A stretch of 15,680 nucleotides of DNA from an uncultured Oscillospiraceae bacterium (GTDB lineage: Bacteria > Bacillota > Clostridia > Oscillospirales > Ruminococcaceae), in contig CAKSLI010000018.1 in assembly GCA_934466475.1 (NCBI GenBank), positions 1 through 15,680 of the forward strand, read 5' to 3'. This document shows, in pieces, positions 6,858 to 14,895 of the stretch. A program made the position numbers and the translations under genes. Below the pieces are notes generated by a model. The model was not told the DNA's origin. It saw nothing but the letters and a program-made list of their open reading frames with translations, and searched no databases. Every line of letters starts with the position of its first letter. Within the stretch, counting starts at the first letter, position 1.

Positions 6858-7847
6858 TTACGAACGTTTTCTGGAGATCACGAGAACTGCCCCGGCAAGC
6901 ACGGCAACTCCCGCAACGACTGCGAATCCGCTGACTCCCGTGTCAGGGCTGCCCTTTTCACCTGCGGGAAGCGTCGTTTCCGCGGTGACTGCGTTCAGGT
7001 CAGCGCCGGTGATATCCAGCAGAAGCTGGTATATCACGCCGTGTCCGTCCTTGTTCGGATGGATATCCATGGAGGAAATGTTCGTGTAATCCAGTGCGTG
7101 ACCCGCAAACGCCGCGTGGACGTCAGCCACCTGGGCTCCGTTGCTTTCAGCCGCGGAAGCAATGCCGGAATTCAGCTCCTCCAGCTTGGTGCGCGCCATG
7201 GTATCGAAAAGCTCCATTCCGGTCACGCCTTCAAACGGATTGTACACCGTCAGCACGACTATCTGGCTTTCCGGGGACTTTTCGGAAACGGTTTCCAGAA
7301 TGCTGTCGATGTTTCCGACTACCTGACTGATATCCACGGAATCCGCCGCTTCCGTCATAGCCCTGGTGAAATCCATCATTATGTCAAAATATTTATCTGC
7401 GTCCTCGTCTGAAATATCGCCGGAGGTCAGCGCGCCGAGCGCGTCCGCACCGCCGCTCATTATCTTCAGCAGGTCGGGATTTTCAGCAGCCTTATTCATC
7501 GCCGCGGTAATCATTGGCTGGAGGAAATCGTTTCCGCCTATCGACACTATTACCGTGTCGGCTCCTGCGAGAGCCGCGGAGATATCCTCGTCCTCGAGCG
7601 CCGTCAGCAGCTCGCCGGAAGTCCTGCCGTCCACTGCGAAATTGCTGTATTCCGCGTAATTCTCCCCGAGCCTGTTGGCGAAGCTCCCCGCCGCGCTGTA
7701 ATCATCGCCGGAAACGTAGCCGTCAAGTCCGTAGCCGGAGGTTATGGAATCCCCCAGGACAACAAGGCTTTCGCCCTCGGCGTGCGCCGTTATACCTGCT
7801 GAAGCCGCAATCACGGCCGCTGTGAATAATGCAGTTATCTTTTTCAT
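6858..7847 (-). CDS. Exported SGNH/GDSL hydrolase with wall-anchor-like tail
   Basis: This 329-aa protein is probably a surface-attached esterase or acylhydrolase; the substrate (cell-wall or dietary polysaccharide acetyl groups, lipids) is not shown. Residues 1-23 form a signal peptide ending AHA/E. The SGNH blocks are present: GDSIT (32-36, nucleophile S34), a block II glycine near 74-78, GGND (104-107), and D261-x-H263 in DIHPNKDGHG. The C-terminus has SPDTG (300-304), a hydrophobic stretch (about 306-324) and RKRS, the layout of a sortase signal with a non-canonical pentapeptide; it may instead be a simple membrane anchor. The ATG at 7847 follows AGGA by about five bases. A 159-bp palindromic element lies directly upstream and is probably transcribed as this gene's leader. 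Confidence 0.88.
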   Translation of the reverse strand: MKKITALFTAAVIAASAGITAHAEGESLVVLGDSITSGYGLDGYVSGDDYSAAGSFANRLGENYAEYSNFAVDGRTSGELLTALEDEDISAALAGADTVIVSIGGNDFLQPMITAAMNKAAENPDLLKIMSGGADALGALTSGDISDEDADKYFDIMMDFTRAMTEAADSVDISQVVGNIDSILETVSEKSPESQIVVLTVYNPFEGVTGMELFDTMARTKLEELNSGIASAAESNGAQVADVHAAFAGHALDYTNISSMDIHPNKDGHGVIYQLLLDITGADLNAVTAETTLPAGEKGSPDTGVSGFAVVAGVAVLAGAVLVISRKRS

Positions 7848-7884
7848 AAGGTTCCTTTCCAGAATCGCTGATGCTTCATATTTT

Positions 7885-8043
7885 GGGAACCTCTAAAAAC
7901 CTCGTTTGAATGAAAATGTGTATAGCACACCGCCTGCTTCTTCAAACCTCCTCGTAAGGCATACAGCCTTACTTCGTCGGCTTTCATCGCATTCGGCGCA
8001 CTCTACCCATTTTCCTTTTTCAAACCGGTTTTTAGAGGTTTCC
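7885..8043. mobile_element. Palindromic TIR element A (159 bp)
   Basis: The ends are GGGAACCTCTAAAAACC (7885-7901) and GGTTTTTAGAGGTTTCC (8027-8043), inverted repeats with one mismatch over 17 bp. The interior is also an imperfect inverted repeat: the left arm GTTTGAATGAAAATG resembles the reverse complement of the right arm CATTTTCCTTTTTCAAAC, and GTAAGGC/GCCTTAC (7954-7960/7966-7972) closes an apical stem at the exact centre. It has no coding capacity. I see no clear target-site duplication. Its first ~30 internal bases resemble those of element C. It begins 37 bases upstream of the SGNH hydrolase start. Confidence 0.75.
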
Positions 8044-8077
8044 TTATGCAATATTTCAGCAGAAATATCGCAGCTTT

Positions 8078-8106
8078 ATTGTACCATATTTTCCCGCTGC
8101 TGTCAA
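8078..8106 (-). promoter_or_regulatory. Promoter of the SGNH hydrolase gene, upstream of element A
   Basis: On the minus strand TTGACA (8106-8101), 17 bases, then TACAAT (8083-8078). The -35 overlaps the stop codon of the upstream GT51 gene. A transcript starting near 8071 would cross the whole of element A before reaching the hydrolase start at 7847. Confidence 0.75.
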
Positions 8107-8780
8107 CTGCCGAATTTCTCCATTGCGGCAATGACCTGCTGTGCGCGCTGCTCTGCGAGCTCCGGATTTTCGTCCGGCGAGTATACGCTCGGAGCCTGCG
8201 GTATACCCGCGAGTACGGCGCACTGCTCGTCTGTCAGCTCCTCGGGAGGAACTCCGTAGTACCCCACGGACGCCGCGTATATTCCATAATAGTTGCTGCC
8301 GAAATATATCGTGTTCACGTAAAGCTCAAATATCTGCTCCTTGGACAGCTTATCCTCAAGCTCAAACGCCGTGAAGATCTCCGCCGCCTTGCGCTCCAGC
8401 CGTTTGTCCTGCGTGTAGTAGAGATTCTTGGCGGTCTGCATGGTTATCGTGCTGCCGCCCTCCGCAAACTCCATTTCCGCCAGGTCGTGGAGCAGCGCGC
8501 GGCATATCGCGGAAGGGTCGATACCGCTGTGTCCCCAGAAGTCGTGATCCTCGACCGCCGTAACGGCGCGGACGTAGAAATCCGGGAGCTCGTCAAAGCT
8601 CACATAGTGCTCGTCAGACTGCATATCTGCATAGACCTGCCGGACAGGACGCTCCTCTACCGCCTCGCTGTACATTTTCCAGCCGAGGGCGGCAAATACT
8701 CCCGCCGCTATCAGCACCGCCGAAACCAGCGACGCCAGGATAAGCAGAATCACTCTCATTACCTTGCGGTATTTTTTCAT
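8103..8780 (-). CDS. mtgA: Monofunctional peptidoglycan glycosyltransferase (GT51)
   Basis: The enzyme polymerises lipid II into glycan strands on the outer face of the membrane. The 225-aa product has a short basic N-terminus, one membrane segment (about 8-33) and a single GT51 domain with no transpeptidase, which is the monofunctional layout. Motifs: AVEDHDFWGHSG (75-86, catalytic E77), GGSTITMQTAKNL (108-120, with M where many relatives have Q), RKAAE (130-134, second glutamate E134) and LYVNTIYFG (153-161). The ATG at 8780 follows GGAGG by six bases; the same frame stays open to 8807, but that part lies in the upstream repeat. Element B starts 21 bases upstream of the ATG, and the only visible promoter candidate is beyond it. 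Confidence 0.92.
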   Translation of the reverse strand: MKKYRKVMRVILLILASLVSAVLIAAGVFAALGWKMYSEAVEERPVRQVYADMQSDEHYVSFDELPDFYVRAVTAVEDHDFWGHSGIDPSAICRALLHDLAEMEFAEGGSTITMQTAKNLYYTQDKRLERKAAEIFTAFELEDKLSKEQIFELYVNTIYFGSNYYGIYAASVGYYGVPPEELTDEQCAVLAGIPQAPSVYSPDENPELAEQRAQQVIAAMEKFGS

Positions 8781-8801
8781 AGCATGCCTCCGTTTACATA
8801 A

Positions 8802-8989
8802 GGTCACCTCTAAAAACCTCCTTCACGGCAGATTTCTATGACTTATATCATCTGCGTCGTTACCAAACCTTGAAATACATACAGTAAACGCATTATCCGC
8901 CTACGGCGGAAAACGCTGCGGTTTGGTGCCTAGCATCTGATATAAGTCATGTACAAAATCTGCTCGTGTCCCGGTTTTTAGAGGTGACC
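8802..8989. mobile_element. Palindromic TIR element B (188 bp)
   Basis: The ends are perfect 17-bp inverted repeats, GGTCACCTCTAAAAACC (8802-8818) and its complement (8973-8989). ATAA directly abuts both ends, a possible 4-bp target duplication. Nested inside are further perfect inverted repeats: GCAGATTT (8828-8835/8956-8963), ATGACTTATATCA (8838-8850/8938-8950), ACCAAACC (8862-8869/8920-8927) and an apical CCGCC-tac-GGCGG (8897-8909). The whole element can fold into one long hairpin. No gene is inside. Confidence 0.85.
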
Positions 8990-8991
8990 AT

Positions 8992-9021
8992 AAAATACAA
9001 CTTAATCCCTGCTCTTGACAA
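8992..9021 (-). promoter_or_regulatory. Weak candidate promoter for GT51, divergent from marR
   Basis: On the minus strand TTGTCA (9021-9016), 18 bases, then TATTTT (8997-8992). Its -35 overlaps the -35 of the plus-strand marR promoter because TTGACAA and its complement share bases. A transcript from here would run through element B. Confidence 0.3.
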
Positions 9022-9043
9022 TTACTAAAAAATGTGCTAAAAT
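9015..9043 (+). promoter_or_regulatory. Consensus promoter of the marR-citrate synthase operon
   Basis: TTGACA (9015-9020), 17 bases, then TAAAAT (9038-9043). Transcription would start near 9050, about 45 bases upstream of the marR start. Confidence 0.85.
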
Positions 9044-9047
9044 GATA

Positions 9048-9078
9048 AGGTACTTGATGTTATGGTACCTGACATAAT
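9048..9078 (+). promoter_or_regulatory. Operator-like repeat downstream of the -10
   Basis: Two adjacent 15-bp near-repeats, GGTACTTGATGTTAT (9049-9063) and GGTACCTGACATAAT (9064-9078), also form inverted repeats: AGGTAC/GTACCT (9048-9053/9065-9070) and the imperfect palindrome ATGTTATGGTACCTGACAT (9057-9075). The position over the transcription start fits repression by the MarR protein encoded just downstream. Confidence 0.6.
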
Positions 9079-9095
9079 TCAGAAGAGGTGAAACT

Positions 9096-9545
9096 ATGCA
9101 GGATATAGACGAGCAGCTCACCGGGCTGATACATGACTGGTTCACGCGGCTGCGCGGTCAGATTTCCGCCGGAAAGAGCGAATTCATGGGCGGCAGGGCG
9201 CTGCTTGAGCGGGAACGCGTCCTGCTGACGATAGGCAGGGACGGCGAGATAGTCCAGAAGCGGCTTTCGGAGCTTCTGTCAGTGAGCCCGCAGTCCATGT
9301 CCGAATCCCTTGTCAAGCTGGAGCATGACGGCTACATCACCCGTACAAAGAGCCAGCGCGACAAGCGCGAAACGATAGTCACCCTCACGCCGGCAGGAAA
9401 GGCGCATTCCGATGAGCTCGCGCAGAAGATGCAGAGCCAGGCGCACCGCTTCCTGGAGCCGCTCACCGGGGAGGAAAAGCACACGCTTTATTCCCTGCTG
9501 AAAAAGCTCATGGACTCCCGCGAACCGGCATTACCCCACAACTGA
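9096..9545 (+). CDS. MarR-family transcriptional regulator
   Basis: This 149-aa protein is a dimeric winged-helix DNA-binding repressor by family; the ligand is unknown. The winged helix covers about residues 50-102: the recognition helix is around SPQSMSESLVKLEHDGY (64-80) and the wing is SQRDKRETIVTLT (86-98), with the usual D-x-R spacing. The helices before and after it (about 3-25 and 103-140) should form the dimer interface. The ATG is five bases after AGAGGTG. Citrate synthase follows 23 bases downstream on the same strand with no terminator between, so the two are probably co-transcribed. The operator-like repeats at 9048-9078 suggest autoregulation and, through the operon, control of citrate synthase. 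Confidence 0.9.
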   Translation: MQDIDEQLTGLIHDWFTRLRGQISAGKSEFMGGRALLERERVLLTIGRDGEIVQKRLSELLSVSPQSMSESLVKLEHDGYITRTKSQRDKRETIVTLTPAGKAHSDELAQKMQSQAHRFLEPLTGEEKHTLYSLLKKLMDSREPALPHN

Positions 9546-9568
9546 TAACCAGAGAAGGAGGAAACAAC

Positions 9569-10885
<1,317 letters not shown>

Positions 10886-10894
10886 AGCGCGTAA

Positions 10895-10923
10895 GGGCGG
10901 GTGCTTCAGCACCTGCCCATTTT
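10895..10923 (+). terminator. Terminator after citrate synthase
   Basis: GGGCGGGTGC (10895-10904) and GCACCTGCCC (10909-10918) pair over 10 bp with one G-U wobble around a TTCA tetraloop, followed by ATTTT. It begins 10 bases after the stop codon. The converging permease gene ends at 10946, and this hairpin could also slow transcription from that side, though no T run follows it on the minus strand. Confidence 0.75.
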
Positions 10924-10945
10924 CGTCCGCACGGGATTTTTCCCG

Positions 10946-12955
10946 TTACCGGCTGACTATACGATAGTAGCTCCGCGAGGTGACTGCGTAAACCACAACG
11001 TACAGCACCGCGAAAACTGCGTAGCACACCAGTGTGACGAGCGCCAGGAATCCAGTATCGCGCATCGCGAACAGTCCGAGCAGCTTTGTCAGCATGGGGA
11101 ATGCGAATATCATGTGGATTCCGGCGGCTATTAGCGGCGCGAAGAACACCGTCAGCACCTGCGAATCCACCGCCCGGCGGATATCGCGGTCGTTCATTCC
11201 CACCTTGCGGAGTATTTCGAACCGCGCCCTGTCGTCGAAGCCCTCGCTTATCTGCTTGTAGTACATTATAAGCACCGCCGCCAGGATAAATACCCCGCCG
11301 AAGATAATTCCGAGGAAGAACAATCCGCCATAAAGCCCGAAGAACTCCTCATATTCGAACGCGCGGCACTCAGTGCTCAGCCATTCGTATGTCAGCGGGT
11401 GGTCTTCCGCCCTGAATTCGTCCGTCAGCGCTTTGTTTATTTCCAGCCTGACACCGTCGTCACAGTCGAGGTCGAAACAGTAGTAGTAGAACACCTTATT
11501 GGAGATCCTTCCGCCGTATACATCCGAAATACTGTTCTGGAAGCTGTTCAGGCTGTCAAGGTCGGAATAATTCTTCACGAAAAGATATATCGTGTCGGTC
11601 ACTGTCGCGGAATCCGTTCCGATTATCGTGAACCTGTCAAGGCGCTGGGTTATGCGGTAGCTTCCCCAGTCGTCAAGCTGTATCTCGTCATAGTCGAAGC
11701 CCTTGCCCTTGAAGTATACCGCCGCCTCGCCGTCAGAAAGACTGATATCCGTGCCGTAAAGCGCATTGTAATCAGCTATCGGGACAACGTACACCGAGCG
11801 CAGGTCTAGGGAGACCTCGTTCATGTCGGTGTTTTTCACATCGAAGCGGTTCCCGATTATCGCGCCGGAAAGGTCGGCGTAGGAGTACGCCAGCACGTTC
11901 TCCGGGGAGACTCCGTGTTTCTCCGCAATCTCCTCAACGCTTTCGCGGTAGGAGGCTGTTTCGCTTTCCGGGAGACCGTAAACGGACGTCACTATGTCGC
12001 GGGGATAGCGCTGTTCGAGTATCTCCCCCTCGCCCATGTACAGGCATATCGTAGTAGAAAGCGTCACAAGCACCATTGTGCTGAGAATGCATATAGAAGC
12101 AAGCCCGGCGCCGTTCTTCCGCATGCGGAAGGACATCTGCGACACTGAAACGAAGTGGTTGGTGCGGTAGTAGTATTTCTTATTCTTCTGGAGGACCCTG
12201 CAAATCACCACCGAGCCCGCCATAAACAGCAGATACGTTGCCGCAATAACCAGGATGACCGCCGCCATGAAGCCGAACATTGCAGTCATTGGCTCCTCAA
12301 TCGTCACAGCCATGTAGTACGCCGCTGCGAGCATGAGCGCTCCCAGCACCGCCGGGAACCAGTTCGCGCGGGGCGGCTTCTCGCCTGCGTTTTCGGAGTG
12401 CAGGAGCTCGATAGGCTTCGCCACGAACACCTGCCGCAGTACATTCAGGTGGATCAGGAAGAATATCACTGCAAAAACGATGAGGCATGCGATAACGGAG
12501 ATGCCGCTCACCGAGAACTGATACTGCGCCTCTCCCATGATTATCTTCACCGCGATGAGCTCTGCGAGCTTTGAGAATAGTATTCCCGCGCCAAGTCCGA
12601 GAACCATTGACATGAGGTAGACCATGACCGTTTCCCAGGTCATTATGCGGGCTAGACTGCGCTTCCCCATGCCCAGGATATTGTACAGACCGAACTCCCG
12701 CTTGCGGCTTTTTATCAGGAACGAATTCGTGTAGAACAGGAATATCGCCGAGAAAACCACCATGATGACTATTCCGATTGTCATCATTTCTTTCATTATC
12801 TCTCCGCCCCGCATTCCGTCAAGGAGCGGATTCTTGGACAGGAAATTCACTATATAGAATATCATCACCATCAGCGAACAGGTCAGGATATACGGTATAT
12901 AGAGCTTCCCGTTCCTGCGGATTCCGCCCGCGGCAAGCCTTGCGTATAGTCTCAT
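10946..12955 (-). CDS. bceB: BceB-type ABC transporter permease (FtsX family)
   Basis: This is the membrane subunit of a Bce-type transporter, a class that protects against bacitracin- or lantibiotic-like peptides by freeing lipid-cycle targets and also signals to its kinase. The 669-aa length and layout fit BceB: about ten membrane segments (near 18-38, 57-80, 105-135, 150-172, 200-217, 226-252, 286-306, 540-566, 599-620, 636-660) and one large extracellular domain of about 230 residues between segments 7 and 8. RKREFGLYNILGMGKR (84-99) is the cytoplasmic FtsX-family motif; ARFEILRKVGM (578-588) is its counterpart in the second half. The ATG overlaps the ATPase stop as ATGA, implying translational coupling. 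The ligand cannot be read from sequence. Symbol is by family, not proven orthology. Confidence 0.9.
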   Translation of the reverse strand: MRLYARLAAGGIRRNGKLYIPYILTCSLMVMIFYIVNFLSKNPLLDGMRGGEIMKEMMTIGIVIMVVFSAIFLFYTNSFLIKSRKREFGLYNILGMGKRSLARIMTWETVMVYLMSMVLGLGAGILFSKLAELIAVKIIMGEAQYQFSVSGISVIACLIVFAVIFFLIHLNVLRQVFVAKPIELLHSENAGEKPPRANWFPAVLGALMLAAAYYMAVTIEEPMTAMFGFMAAVILVIAATYLLFMAGSVVICRVLQKNKKYYYRTNHFVSVSQMSFRMRKNGAGLASICILSTMVLVTLSTTICLYMGEGEILEQRYPRDIVTSVYGLPESETASYRESVEEIAEKHGVSPENVLAYSYADLSGAIIGNRFDVKNTDMNEVSLDLRSVYVVPIADYNALYGTDISLSDGEAAVYFKGKGFDYDEIQLDDWGSYRITQRLDRFTIIGTDSATVTDTIYLFVKNYSDLDSLNSFQNSISDVYGGRISNKVFYYYCFDLDCDDGVRLEINKALTDEFRAEDHPLTYEWLSTECRAFEYEEFFGLYGGLFFLGIIFGGVFILAAVLIMYYKQISEGFDDRARFEILRKVGMNDRDIRRAVDSQVLTVFFAPLIAAGIHMIFAFPMLTKLLGLFAMRDTGFLALVTLVCYAVFAVLYVVVYAVTSRSYYRIVSR

Positions 12956-13758
12956 GCCCTGCCGCCTTTCAGGTCGGTGCGCAGGCTCTGCGGCTCAGCC
13001 GGGGAGCTCAGGAGCGTCAGCGCGTCCGTTATGCGGCGGTAGGCCTCGTCGTCCGTGCAGTCCCCGCGGTACAGCTGGTGGAACACCGCTCCGTCCTTGA
13101 TGAACAGAACCCGCTTCGCGCGGCTCGCCGCCTTCGCGGAATGCGTGACCATAAGTATGGTCTGACCGCGGCTGTTTATCTCGCTGAAAAGGCTCAGCAG
13201 CTCATCTGAGCTGCGGCTGTCAAGAGCGCCGGTGGGTTCGTCCGCAAGCAGCAGCTTCGGCTCGGTGATGAGCGCCCTCGCTGCGGCAGTGCGCTGCTTC
13301 TGTCCGCCGGATATCTCGTATGGATACTTCCCGAGGAGCGCCGAAATTCCAAGGAGCTCCGCGGTTTTGTGCAGCTTGGGCTCCATTTCCTGATACTTCT
13401 CTCCACGGAGGACCAGCGGCAGCAGGATATTGTCGCGCACCGTGAACGTATCCAGCAGGTTGAACTCCTGAAAAACGAAGCCGAGGTTGTCGCGCCGGAA
13501 ATCCGCTAGGCGGGAGTCCTTTATCTTTGCAAGGTCCATTCCGTCAAGGATAACGCTGCCCCCGGTCGGCTTGTCGAGCGCCGCGAGGATATTCAGCAGC
13601 GTTGTCTTTCCGGAGCCGCTCTCGCCCATTATCGCGATGTATTCGCCCGGCTCCGCGGTAAAGCTCACGTTTTTGAGCGCCTCCACGCGGTTTCCGCCGA
13701 GCCGCGTCGTATAGGTCTTTTTAAGACCGGATATCTCAAGTATCGGCATATCTGTCAT
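12952..13758 (-). CDS. bceA: BceA-type ABC transporter ATPase
   Basis: This is the nucleotide-binding subunit partner of the adjacent permease. The 268-aa protein has Walker A GESGSGKT (45-52), Q-loop Q97 in VFQEFNLL, signature ISGGQ (149-153; I in place of the common L), Walker B LLLADE (169-174), D-loop GALD and switch H206. These place it in the MacB/LolD/BceA group. About 45 residues after the core (225-268) form a longer tail than in minimal members. I keep the ATG at 13758 (AAAGG five bases upstream); the ATG at 13749, nine bases after AAGGA, is a reasonable alternative and gives the common start MPILEISGLKKTY. A candidate promoter, BceR-like box and a leader hairpin lie upstream. Confidence 0.93.
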   Translation of the reverse strand: MTDMPILEISGLKKTYTTRLGGNRVEALKNVSFTAEPGEYIAIMGESGSGKTTLLNILAALDKPTGGSVILDGMDLAKIKDSRLADFRRDNLGFVFQEFNLLDTFTVRDNILLPLVLRGEKYQEMEPKLHKTAELLGISALLGKYPYEISGGQKQRTAAARALITEPKLLLADEPTGALDSRSSDELLSLFSEINSRGQTILMVTHSAKAASRAKRVLFIKDGAVFHQLYRGDCTDDEAYRRITDALTLLSSPAEPQSLRTDLKGGRA

Positions 13759-13780
13759 TCCTTCCTTTCTCAGGACAGAC

Positions 13781-13835
13781 CGGCGGCGCTGTGTGGACTT
13801 TTTGGTTCGGTTATTATTTAAGGAGCGCGCCGCCG
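13781..13835 (-). promoter_or_regulatory. GC-rich stem-loop in the bceA leader
   Basis: CGGCGGCGC (13781-13789) and GCGCCGCCG (13827-13835) pair perfectly over 9 bp around a 37-base loop, with weaker pairing extended outward (ACAGAC against GTCTGT-like sequence). It would lie at the very 5' end of the bceAB transcript and end about 22 bases before the start codon. It may stabilise the mRNA or modulate translation. Confidence 0.5.
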
Positions 13836-13850
13836 TCCCTGTCTGTATCT

Positions 13851-13879
13851 ATTCTACCAGAATGACGGAATATCCGCAA
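13851..13879 (-). promoter_or_regulatory. Candidate bceAB promoter
   Basis: On the minus strand TTGCGG (13879-13874), 17 bases, then TAGAAT (13856-13851). The weak -35 fits a promoter that depends on an activator bound upstream. Confidence 0.55.
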
Positions 13880-13900
13880 TCGAATCGGCTTACATCCGTA

Positions 13901-13914
13901 TTACGTTTTTGTAA
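13901..13914 (-). promoter_or_regulatory. Candidate BceR-type binding site
   Basis: On the minus strand TTACA-AAAA-CGTAA is an inverted repeat with the 4-base gap typical of BceR/BraR-type boxes. It lies 21 bases upstream of the -35 of the bceAB promoter and directly after the kinase stop codon, the right place for activation by the response regulator encoded upstream. Confidence 0.5.
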
Positions 13915-13917
13915 GGC

Positions 13918-14895
13918 TCACTCCCGCACGTCCACCGGATTTCTGGAAAGGTCTATCGAAACGGTAGTTCCGCTCTCGCCGCTCTCAGCCGAGATTGAGT
14001 GCCCCAGCTCCCTGCATATCCTCCGGCAGAGGTACAGCCCCAGCCCGCTTGCCTTCATGTCCGACCTGCCGTTGCAGCCGGTAAACCCCTTGTCGAACAC
14101 CCTCGGGAGATCCTCCGGAGCTATGCCGATGCCGGTGTCGCTTATGCGGAGCACGCCGTCCCGGAAATCTATCCTTATGCCGCCGGTTTTCGTGTATTTC
14201 AGCGAGTTCGAAAGCACCTGCCCCACCACGAAAAGCAGCCACTTTTCGTCCGTAAGGACCGTGCATTCCGCCGGGGTGTACTCCAGCGTGAGCTTCTTCC
14301 TGATGAACTGCGAGGAGAACTTACGCAGAGCCGCGCGGATTATCCCGTCAAGCGGGCACTCCCGGATAACGTAGTCCGTGGAGCTGCTTTCCAGCCTGAT
14401 GTAGCACATCACCATGTCCACGTACTGCTCTATCCTGGTCAGCTGCACGGAAAGCTCCCGGCTCTCCGCGGAATCCTGCTCCGCGAGAGTCAGCCGCATT
14501 GCCGCAATGGGAGTTTTTATCTGGTGCGCCCACATGGTATAATAGTCGGTCATCTGTTCGAAGCTCTGCTCGTATTTCTGCGCCTGCTCCGCGCGGCTGC
14601 GGAACAGTATCTCCAGCAGCTCCTGGTAATCCTGCTCGGCGGCGTTGTCGGGCACAGGAAGGTTCTCGCAGGAGACCGTGATATCCTCCCGCAGCCTGGC
14701 AAGAATTGAGCGCCGCCTGCGGAACTTCACGAGATCCACGATGAATATTGCAATGGATATCGCCCCGCACAGAGCCGCTGCGTAGCCCACCGCCCCCGCC
14801 GGAACTCCCCCGGCAAGGAAAACCGCTGCGCACACTGCCGCCATTAGCAGCGCACCGCAGATAACGCGCCGCCGCGCGTAGATATACTCTTTCAT
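13918..14895 (-). CDS. bceS: BceS-type intramembrane-sensing histidine kinase
   Basis: This 325-aa sensor kinase probably has no external sensing domain: two membrane segments (about 12-30 and 34-55) are joined by only a few residues, the layout of kinases that sense through their partner BceAB transporter. The phosphoacceptor is H124 in WAHQIKTPI; N230 (SNSLKYT) marks the N box, DTGIGI (253-258) the G1 box and GLGLYLC (284-290) the G2 box. An acidic, partly coiled linker (about 62-115) precedes the dimerisation helix. The ATG overlaps the regulator's stop as ATGA, so the pair is co-translated. Its stop codon is followed within four bases by the candidate regulator box for bceAB. Confidence 0.93.
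   Translation of the reverse strand: MKEYIYARRRVICGALLMAAVCAAVFLAGGVPAGAVGYAAALCGAISIAIFIVDLVKFRRRRSILARLREDITVSCENLPVPDNAAEQDYQELLEILFRSRAEQAQKYEQSFEQMTDYYTMWAHQIKTPIAAMRLTLAEQDSAESRELSVQLTRIEQYVDMVMCYIRLESSSTDYVIRECPLDGIIRAALRKFSSQFIRKKLTLEYTPAECTVLTDEKWLLFVVGQVLSNSLKYTKTGGIRIDFRDGVLRISDTGIGIAPEDLPRVFDKGFTGCNGRSDMKASGLGLYLCRRICRELGHSISAESGESGTTVSIDLSRNPVDVRE

Noticed and set aside
8781..8807. N-terminal extension of the GT51 protein to 8807
   Set aside because: The extra codons lie over the terminal repeat and the ribosome binding site; GGAGG is ideally placed for the ATG at 8780.
7885..8989. Elements A and B as one composite transposon with 7885 and 8989 as ends
   Set aside because: Each has its own complete inverted pair of ends, and the DNA between them is just the GT51 gene with no transposase.
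10931..10946. ACGGGA-TTTT-TCCCGT hairpin as the permease terminator
   Set aside because: Six-bp stem that touches the permease stop codon, with no T run following on the minus strand; too weak to list.
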